NCBI GenBank assembly: GCA_010094025.1
Contig: ML991851.1
Location: forward strand, 60,095 to 124,094
Length of the DNA stretch: 64,000 nucleotides
Source of the DNA: Viridothelium virens
Lineage: Eukaryota > Ascomycota > Dothideomycetes > Trypetheliales > Trypetheliaceae
Direction: 5' to 3'
The translations under genes were made by a program, and so were the position numbers. The first letter of the stretch is position 1, and every line of letters starts with the position of its first letter. This document shows positions 56,976-64,000 of the stretch, in pieces. The notes beneath the pieces were generated by a model that did no database searches, was not told the DNA's origin, and saw only the letters and a list, made by a program, of their open reading frames with translations.

Positions 56976-58312
56976 TCAAGATTGCAGCTCCCTCTCCATC
57001 ATCTCAACCGCCTCATCACGGTGCTTCTCGTTGTCAAAGTCAATAATGAAGTCCCATCTCGGCAATAGGTTCGCCCTCAATTTCTCAAAGTCCAGCTTCG
57101 TATCTTCGCCCAAGCCGTTTACGATCAGACCCGTGCCCCGGCTCGACTCAACGATGCGCTGTGTCCGTGGGCGGCGGACGTGGTCGTACACCTTGAGAGC
57201 GGTCAGCGCCTCAGCTGGGGTCTTAGCACGGCCGAGTAAAGTGGAAAGAATCAGGCTGTCCTCAATAGACATGCCACCGCCAGAGCCCTGCCAAGGTGTT
57301 GTAGCATGTGCAGCATCGCCCGCAATGCAGACAGGACCGGACACGTAGGTACGCGCCGGGGGATGCTCCCAGAAATACATGGCATTTTGTTCCGGCGCAT
57401 TGCAAAGTAGCTACACAAATGGTGTCAGCTTGTTATCATTTTGTTCCTAGTAGAGACAGAAGATCGTTATACCTGATCCACGGCTTTATACAAATGTGGT
57501 GGCCAGGCCTGATAGAGTTTCTTAATCTCATCGGCGCTCACGGTACGTGTCCAGTGATCCGAATCCACCGCGTCCTTCTCATGAGAAGCGATAACAAACT
57601 GCACAAGTCGACCATGGTCCAAAACGTTATGCAGTATGTACGATCTGTCGCCAATCCAACTATACTCACGTGCGTCCTCAATGTCCACAACTCCCTTACC
57701 AATATTCGCTTGAGCTTCTGCGTATGGCTGGAGGGTCATAACGCACCATGAACCGGTATTCCTAGGGGAGGCGGCGGGATCATCCGCGCCCAGGATAAGC
57801 CTACGGACAGTGCTACGGATTCCGTCAGCACCGATAAGAATATCACACTCATGGGTGGTGCCGTCAGTAAAGCGAAGTTTCATAGATCCATCGCTATTAT
57901 AGTCAATCTTGTCAAGCTTCTTGCCAGCGTGCATACGTTCTTGAGGGACATCAGCCAGTAATTCTCGAAGAAAAGCAGCACGGTGAACAATGCTGGTAAC
58001 GCGTTTCCCCGTGGTCTCGTCTTTTGTTTCATCGATCATATTGCCAGAGTTGTTACCTTGGGCGAGCATAAATCGGACCCCTACCATAGGAACAGCACCA
58101 GCTCGTTTGAGGCATTGCGCTGCCGCAGGGCCGATGAGGTCCAGAGCAGCGAGAGCATTACGAGCTATGCCAATAGCCATGCCGGACTCTTTAAATGCCG
58201 CTGCCGACTCAAAGATGTGCACGTCCAGGTTGGGATAGGGTAGAAGCGCATAGCAGAGGGACGCACCAGCCAGTCCGCCGCCAGTAATTGCGATTCTTAT
58301 TAATCGAGACAT
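56976..58312 (-). CDS. FAD-dependent monooxygenase (salicylate hydroxylase-like)
   Basis: Two exons, 57473-58312 and 56976-57410, encode 424 residues; the intron is 62 nt. The start MSRLIRIAITGGG places the dinucleotide motif GGGLAGASLCYAL at the N-terminus; an upstream in-frame ATG (58372) would displace it by 20 residues. Other group A flavoprotein marks are GADGIRSTVRR (DG motif) and CIAGDAAHATTPWQGSGGG (GD motif). Such enzymes hydroxylate aromatic or other substrates with NAD(P)H and O2. There is no membrane anchor or signal peptide. It lies 1.2 kb from the repeat-peptide precursor on the same strand. Fungal RiPP clusters often have flavin monooxygenases, so it may be part of the pathway, but the class here differs from the FMO-type known from ustiloxin. 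Confidence 0.92.
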
Positions 58313-59547
58313 GATGCTGAGTGAAGACTTCCGATCCTTCTGAAACGAGGCGCTCTGTGTTTTCGTGAGCAAAGAGGCAGTCGCGACAATTTATCATGCC
58401 TACGTGGGCTGCTACGCGCTACTCATCCCTGCCTATCCTGAAGAGAGGATAACATGCGAGCAAGGCGATTTTTCAGGTCCCAATTGCTCGGCCAGCTATA
58501 CGTAATGAGGCACCGCAGGGATGGAAACCCACCGGTTGATGCTAGAGGCTGAGCAGCTGTACAAAGTAGAGAGTGCATTGCTGTCCAACGAGGACGCTAA
58601 ACCGCACTTGGAAGAAATGCCTCAGAAAAGTCGAATACTAGTAGGTACCTTAGCTAGACGTGCTAGGCTCCAGCGATATACCAAGGCGGAGAGGCAGCCC
58701 GACCAAGAAAAAGCAGCATTCATCTGACCCATGCATGACAGCTGAGGCAAGACAGAGGTTTCGTCACGTACAGGACACTGTCAATAGGAAGGCTCCTGCT
58801 CTCGCTGACTGCTGCTCTGTCTGGGTCCTGTAGCGCAGCGCTCTGCCCCTGTTGAACGGATATCCTCCAAACATGCATTCGACGCGGGGCGTAAGAGTAT
58901 TACGCACTTTCATGTCATTATCTCGCCTCATAACAAGGCAATCGATTTCAGCATTCGGCGCAGGGTTACTGTGCGGGATCGAGTAATATTGCCTGACTCT
59001 CTGGCCCACTGCTGGATGCGTCGGTGCACGGCACACTTCCTAGCCTTCCTGTGCCCCCATGACTAGAGTACCCGGTCGTGCCGGTTTCGCCGTGGTGGAT
59101 CATATGCGTGTTGGTGATTTACGTGCAGCAGAATGTCCACGGTGCCACTATCGTAACTGTTTCGAGCAATAATGTCGAACCTGATCAAATATCTCGATCG
59201 GTCATCCATTGCTTGGTGTTTCCTTACATCTATTGGCTCACCATTGGTGGAGTAGCTACCTAGGTAGTTATCCAATCGGGTATAGACGACTTCAGAGATT
59301 TCACCTCCTTAATTCCGAGGTCATCAAACGAATTTCAGTGGCTATTCTAAAACATCAAAGCTTTTGATCCGATGTAGTCAGCACTGCAATTCAATAAATG
59401 AATGTCCGTGATTTTGTCTCAGGGATAGGTACAGGGGATGGGATTCGTGTACGCTAGTCTACCACCAACGGTCTTCGGCTCATCCCGGCAGCCCTACTGG
59501 CAACCCCCAAATCAGACTCCACTTCACCACAGACGTCGCTATCAGAC
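58313..59547. other. Intergenic between the monooxygenase and the precursor gene
   Basis: This 1,235 bp gap has only short open frames (for example 58521-58727 plus, 59078-59263 plus) with no family features. It holds the monooxygenase promoter. Confidence 0.5.
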
Positions 59548-59888
59548 TCAATCATGCTTCTCCTTGAGCCTCAAATCGGAATCGGACTGAGTAGTCCCAT
59601 CACGCTTTTCCTTTGGTCCAAAGTCCATGTCGAATTCAGTAGTTCCATCGCGCTTGGATTTGAGCGCAAAATCAGGGTCAAACTCGGTCGTCCCATCGCG
59701 CTTGAGTTTGAGCCCATAATCAGGATCAAACTCGGTTGTCCCATCGCGACGAGTGACTATCCTCAGTGAGTCTTCTCGTGATTGTATTGTAGATGGAGTG
59801 GGTGGTGTCGAGTGGACGATTTACCTGGAGCAATTGGGGCAGCTGCAGTGAGAGCTGCGAGCAAGGCAATAATGAAGGACTTCTTCAT
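59548..59888 (-). CDS. Candidate RiPP precursor: secreted Kex2-processed repeat peptide
   Basis: Two exons, 59825-59888 and 59548-59756, encode 90 residues; the 68 nt intron starts GTAAAT and ends GATAG. An acceptor four bases upstream would give an immediate stop, so this one is favoured. A signal peptide (MKKSFIIALLAALTAAA) is followed by RR at 24-25. Four repeats follow: three of 16 residues and a last of 17, each starting DGTT. They are separated by KR at 40-41, 56-57 and 72-73, always in the form K-x-K-R, a typical Kex2 site. The first three cores share DGTTEFD plus an aromatic residue; the fourth is diverged and lacks aromatics. This is the layout of dikaritin/ustiloxin-type RiPP precursors and other Kex2-processed peptides. 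Neighbouring UstY-like genes favour RiPP. The product is unknown; I make no toxicity claim. Confidence 0.85.
59551..59745 (-). repeat. 48 bp tandem repeat x4 encoding peptide cores and Kex2 sites
   Basis: Units lie at 59698-59745, 59650-59697, 59602-59649 and 59551-59601 (the last is 51 bp with a changed end). Changes between units fall mostly in the middle of the core and often leave the DGTTEFD start and K-x-K-R end unchanged, as expected if the ends are needed for processing. Confidence 0.88.
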
Positions 59889-60678
59889 ATTAAATTTGGT
59901 CGACTTGAATGGCTGGGGTTTTGGGGCAGAAAGAACTTGTTTTCTTCTCGTGAAGCAAAGGACAAGGAAGCTTCGACCAGACTTGCTGACTCAATCTTGG
60001 AGGCTTTGAATGGTCTCTGGAATGATGCCCCTTAAATATGGTATTCTGAGGACTGTCATGATAATGACTTGGGAAGATTCCTAGTCTATCTCCGACTGCC
60101 ACTTGCGCTTGACAGCCGCCTGCAGATACCGTGGGCTGCTGAGACGGGCAGAAACACCGGACTCATCAAGCAGGGTTCTGAGACTACCACAAGTCCTTCA
60201 GCCGCGATCGTCTTCATGTACGTTGGCGTTGCTTCTGCTTTGTCTTGGCACTCGGATGCAACATACCGGGCGTCTGCAGGGAAGGCCTGTCGAAATCACG
60301 ATTCCAATTTCAATTTCTTAGATTGATATGGATAATGGTCGTTGAATATGACACTAAGCACAGGAGCCAATCTGTTGGCAGCTGAAACTTGACCGAGTTA
60401 CATCAAGCTGTATCTACCCATGGCGCCATCACTCACGATCGGCTCCCGGGCATGGTATGGAACGTCTGATCCGCAGGCTTTTAGCTCGGCTTCTTTCGTG
60501 AATCGGTGTGACTGACTGGAAGAATCTGCATTTTCCCATAGCGTTGTACATCTTTGGGAATGTAGGAGTGATCCGCTCGAACCTGGTCAGAGCTTCTCTC
60601 ATGGTGACGATACATCCATTGCCTTCGTTGTTTTCACAGTCCCGAGTCTTCCCAGTCACACATCCGCAAGACTGAGCT
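59889..60678. promoter_or_regulatory. Divergent promoter region of the precursor and UstYa-like genes
   Basis: This 790 bp separates the divergent starts of the two core genes, so both promoters lie here, as often seen in co-regulated clusters. On the minus strand, TATTTAAG at about 60033-60040 lies some 150 bp before the precursor ATG and could be a core promoter element. CGGCTCCCG at 60440-60448 is an inverted CGG triplet pair of the kind bound by Zn2Cys6 regulators; this is weak evidence alone. No gene is seen. Confidence 0.4.
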
Positions 60679-61674
60679 ATGTCTCTCGAAGAGAAGAGGC
60701 CGTTTATAGGCGACGATGAAGAATCTGAGAAATTGAAAATTGCCCACTCAGCATGCTCACACACAAGTAGCAGACGAGTCTTGGTCGTATCTATTGTTAC
60801 GAATGTGGTGCTGTTCATCTTTTGCCTCCTCCTGAGTGTGACGGTGCTATTCCTTTCGAGTCTCAATACATGGAGGACCAGATACGAGCGAATCTCGGAC
60901 CCATACTGTAATGTAGTGGTTCTTTACGAAGGTTGAGACCAGATCACTTATACTATTTCTCAGCGCCTGCCAACGACATCATTGAGTATGAGTATCGATC
61001 AATAATACCCAATGATACTCGGTTCACCGGTCATCCCGGGCCACAGTGGGAGCAATCAATGCATGAATTGATGGAAGGCAAGCTGTCCTACGGTTAGCTG
61101 TCTTGCTTGACTTCTTGTAACTCTCATATCCAGGAACCCTTATACGAATATCTGAGGATGATCTAAAGCTGTACGGTTCCGATTCCATACCACTGAAGGA
61201 TGGCGGGTACGCAGCAGGTCTGGGGATTGGCCATAATCTTCATTGTGTGGTACGTCTAAAGCTGTTCTCTCTATTAGGGATAAAGCATAGATTTTAATGA
61301 CGGTATGTAAAATAGAAATGGATCAAGAAGTTTCTGTACTGTGAACACTTTTTCCCAGACTTGGATCCATCGAGTGGAGACTTCAACTATCTTCAAGAAC
61401 ATTCAGGTCAGTTGCTTATCCTTGAAAGCTCTAACTTTCCTTTTCGTTTGGGCTTCTTGGGCTAAAGGATGTTCCAGATCATTGTCTTGACTTCCTGCGG
61501 CAAAGTAGTATGTGTCACTTGGACTACTCCATGTACACGGTGTACTGGGGAGAGCGCAGGCAGGATATCCCAACACATAACTTGCCAGGCCTGCAGAAAT
61601 GCGTAAATTGGGATAAGTTGCATAAATGGATGCTGGACCGGTCGGCGAATACAGATATGCTGGTGGGACCTTGA
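60679..61674 (+). CDS. UstYa-like DUF3328 protein (putative RiPP oxidative cyclase)
   Basis: Five exons, 60679-60907, 60964-61077, 61134-61249, 61316-61406 and 61478-61674, encode 248 residues, typical for UstY proteins. An acidic N-terminus is followed by one transmembrane helix (about residues 34-61, VLVVSIVTNVVLFIFCLLLS). The family start PYSPAND and the two HxxHC motifs are present: HNLHC at 148-152 and HSDHC at 182-186, the second formed across intron 4. The end has WMLDR. In ustiloxin, phomopsin and asperipin clusters, such proteins are required for oxidative macrocyclisation of the precursor core. Intron 2 would use a GC donor (G|GCAAGC, 56 nt); a GT alternative at 61093 would make a 41 nt intron and add four to five residues, so that junction is uncertain. 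It lies 790 bp from the precursor gene. Confidence 0.9.
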
Positions 61675-61998
61675 TGAAGATGTTCCGCTCTGGTGCCAAG
61701 ACGTCTGCACCTTGAATAATAATGAAGTTTCTCCATCTTATTTTAGAAAAACGTGGAAACAAACACGCTGACACAGTGTATCTTTTGTGAACTTCAGCAA
61801 TTTGTCTATGTATCCACCTTTAAAATCCTGTTGACTCTTGCCTTTCAGACAAGTTCTGTAGACTTTCTGTTCTAGCTTCTATTCTTTACAGCGAGAAGTT
61901 AGTCTCTCTAAAAGCTGTTATAGATAATGTCTCGATACACAGCTAGACACGGAAACTGGATATCTACAACCGTTTACATTCAATTTAGAGCTTTGCAA
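61675..61998. other. Intergenic, convergent 3' ends of the UstY-like genes
   Basis: This 324 bp gap lies between the stops of the two UstY-like genes. No gene is seen. Confidence 0.5.
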
Positions 61999-63063
61999 TC
62001 AACTCAACTGCTCGAGACCTACCTGATCAGTGCTGCCAGCCGTATTGTCTCTGACCAGAGTATCATAGAAATTGTCAGCGCCCTCGAACTTGACCGGTCG
62101 CTTCTCAGCCCACTCTTGAAGACGGTGCCAATCAGTGCATCTTCGTGACCCAGTTCGATTCCCTTGGATTGCGTCAGGACCTTTCCAATAGTATGTGTTG
62201 ACTGTCAGGTCAGCGTTGCACATAATCCCTTGGCGGAGAACCTCAAAACAGTGGTCTGTCAATACCGTTAGTAGAAATAGCAAAGAACGAAGGATCAATC
62301 TTATCACAGTTCTTACCCCAGTGGTCAGGTGTGAACTCATGGGTGCCCTTGAATTTGGTATAGTACTCCGGGTGCTGAGCTTGGTATAGGCGTTTCTATT
62401 ACATTATAAGCGAGCTCTTTCTAGAAGGGGCAGCGAACGACCATTTACGCACCACGCAATGCAGCATATGATTCGACTCCAAGTAGCCAATGTACCCGCT
62501 GCCATCTCGCAGGGCAATGGAAGTTCTGTTCATTCTGTTCAGCTCCTCTTTAGAGATCTTGACCATAGTCGCTGAGATACAATCAGCCAATCCTCATCAT
62601 AGTACAATATCATAACTACTCAATCATACATTTGAGCAGTCTCGACCAGGCTTGATCTACTTCTGGGCGAGGCTCTCCTGTGTACGGACTAGCGACGCGT
62701 CCCCAATTGAGGTCTTTGACTGTGTACTGAACTGCCGTTTGAGCGGGTGCTGGTAAACACCTTGACATTAGTGGAGTGAGAGACAATCTTGCACGGATTA
62801 TTTCAAAACTTACAGTACGCCATCTTAAGTGCATCAGCGTTGACATCGCTGTCTTTGCCATGGCGCGCAGGTGTGACATTCCAGACAAGGAAAATGACAT
62901 TCAAAGACAGGAAAGCGATGTGGAGGCAGAAAAGAACGCCATGCGTCTTGACAATGCGGAACCTTAAAGAGCATCTTTTGTTTTCGGGAGTTTCGTTGTA
63001 ATTAAAATCGCCTTCTTCATTTGTCAGAAAGGGCTTTTCTTCGCCGTCATCGTTCGAAGGCAT
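61999..63063 (-). CDS. UstYb-like DUF3328 protein (putative RiPP oxidative cyclase)
   Basis: Five exons, 62814-63063, 62630-62749, 62453-62571, 62317-62395 and 61999-62255, encode 274 residues. Layout matches the family: acidic start (MPSNDDGEEKPFLTNEEGD), a transmembrane helix around 42-63 (GVLFCLHIAFLSLNVIFLVW), then MAYSPAQTAV across intron 1, QAWSRLLK, and two HxxHC motifs, HMLHC at 158-162 and HWDHC at 188-192. The latter is formed across intron 4 and leads into FEVLRQGIMCNADLT. The C-terminus has a Trp-rich DWHRLQEWAEKR. The two UstY genes differ strongly in sequence, so they are distinct family members rather than a recent duplication. A pair of UstYa/UstYb types acting on one precursor is known in several dikaritin clusters. 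All introns are GT-AG. Confidence 0.92.
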
Positions 63064-64000
63064 CTCGCGGTATTCTAGGACAAAACTAGCAGTATTGGCA
63101 AAGTTGCTGTGGTGGTGGCAACCTTAATTGAGCAGATATTCGGCATAAGATTCGACTACAGAGCTGACAGAACCCATAGCATCATCTAGTTTGTGCTTGC
63201 TGTAGCTCTGAGAGCACCAATTGCAACCCAGCCTTGTTTGTGACATGAAATCTTGGCAATCTTGAACCCTTGAAGGTGGACCATGGCCTCAACCGCGCAA
63301 CATGTACATTGTTAGTGGGGCAGCTGAATTCTGCATGGAAGCTATCAGACTGTAATATTCTCCTAAAGTCAATCCTCTCCTTTCCGAAAGATTACTGCAG
63401 CAGGGATACTGCAGGGCAGATCGTATGACTCTCGAAAAAGCGAGACATATCGTAGATGAAGGGCGACGGTTTAACCTGCAGTCAGCTCCAGCGGGCTGTA
63501 TACCATGCCATGCTAATTAGATCACTATACATTTGCTGCTAAGCTGTTCAAGGATCTAAGCGCAGTAGACTTTGGGCAATTGTTTCCGTTCTCACGACAG
63601 CGTGCGCTGAACTGTAGCATTGCCATCTCTCGTCAATTGCTCTCAAGTATCAACAAATGTCTCCTACATTGTGATAATGTTTCCAGCTGCTTCAACGAAC
63701 ACCCTATCGATCTTATTAAAGGCCAAGCTTTGTATCTCGAATACCTAGGACTCAACAACTACCGAAATTACTGACTTTGCGTATTCGCGGCACGTTGGGT
63801 AGTGCTATTTCTGGCTTCACATGTGTATGGCCCAGTAATTAGGCATCAGGTCTCGACAATGGTCCCTACAGCCCGGTGCGCGCATGGCACAGCGGATTGT
63901 GGGTAACAGACTGGGCAACGATAGGCGCGATACGTATCGTACGATAAGCCCTATCGTACGATAAATTACCGCGATATCGCCGATATCGTCAGCGCCGACA
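63064..64000. other. Right-end region with UstYb promoter and palindromes
   Basis: This 937 bp end holds the UstYb-like promoter. The short frame at 63580-63774 has no support. The last 80 bp are full of perfect short palindromes (see repeat entry). Any further cluster genes would lie to the right of the window. Confidence 0.5.
63935..63988. repeat. Clustered perfect palindromes at the right end
   Basis: TATCGTACGATA occurs twice (63935-63946 and 63952-63963); each copy is a perfect 12 bp palindrome. CGATATCG follows twice (63972-63979 and 63981-63988). Just before is CGATACGTATCG (63928-63939), also a palindrome. This could be the edge of a repeat or transposon family, a protein-binding array or a simple-sequence expansion. 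The window ends too soon to tell. Confidence 0.7.

Noticed and set aside
58521-59263. Two short plus-strand frames between the monooxygenase and precursor
   Set aside because: They have 61-68 codons, no signal peptide with repeats and no domain.
59554-59769. Plus-strand frame over the repeat precursor
   Set aside because: Its periodic sequence is only the complement of the minus-strand repeats, which carry the signal peptide and Kex2 sites.

Overview
The window comes from a filamentous ascomycete (Pezizomycotina). Genes are split by short introns (about 48-150 nt, usually GT-AG with CTRAY-like branch sites). The gene set includes fungal-type glutamate synthase, SSA-type HSP70, a Suz12/VEFS Polycomb protein, UstY-like (DUF3328) proteins and a DUF7907-like secreted protein. 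A dothideomycete is my guess from the mix of lineage-restricted families; I cannot prove the class. I rebuilt exon structures by hand from splice sites, reading-frame continuity and family fit. All fit to families is from memory, with no database search.

Left part (1-35,460) is mostly conserved housekeeping: a cytosolic HSP70 cut by the left edge; an EMI1/DUF3128 protein; the mitochondrial inner-membrane protein Yme2; a 2,139-residue NADH-type glutamate synthase (Glt1) behind a 2.1 kb leader/promoter; APC/C subunit Apc15; a WD40 protein; a small membrane protein; the Rab GTPase Ypt1; the mitochondrial GTP/GDP carrier Ggc1; an NAD-dependent epimerase; a mitochondrial-looking conserved protein; the EH-domain endocytic scaffold Ede1; the SNARE Bet1; and alpha-tubulin.

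Middle part (35,461-52,348) mixes conserved and lineage-restricted genes: an ER/secretory membrane protein, an F-box-like protein, a DUF7907-like secreted protein, a Suz12-like PRC2 subunit whose last exon completes a PHD-type finger, a three-module transcription factor (Zn2Cys6 + homeodomain + C2H2), a small conserved protein of unknown function, a CCDC124/Lso2-like ribosome factor, a mitochondrial acetyl-CoA acetyltransferase and a nitrilase.

Right part (52,578-64,000) is accessory in character. Three tandem minus-strand genes carry a CGH...C...C...CxxC module. They are followed by what I consider the main discovery: a compact candidate fungal RiPP (dikaritin/ustiloxin-type) locus. It contains a 90-residue secreted precursor with four 16-17-residue repeats separated by K-x-K-R Kex2-type sites (59,548-59,888, minus), two UstY-like DUF3328 proteins each with two HxxHC motifs (60,679-61,674 plus; 61,999-63,063 minus), and a flavin monooxygenase nearby (56,976-58,312 minus). 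The likely logic is secretion, Kex2 cleavage into repeated peptides, then oxidative modification or macrocyclisation by the UstY proteins. The locus may continue past the right edge. The extreme right end holds perfect short palindromes of unknown meaning.
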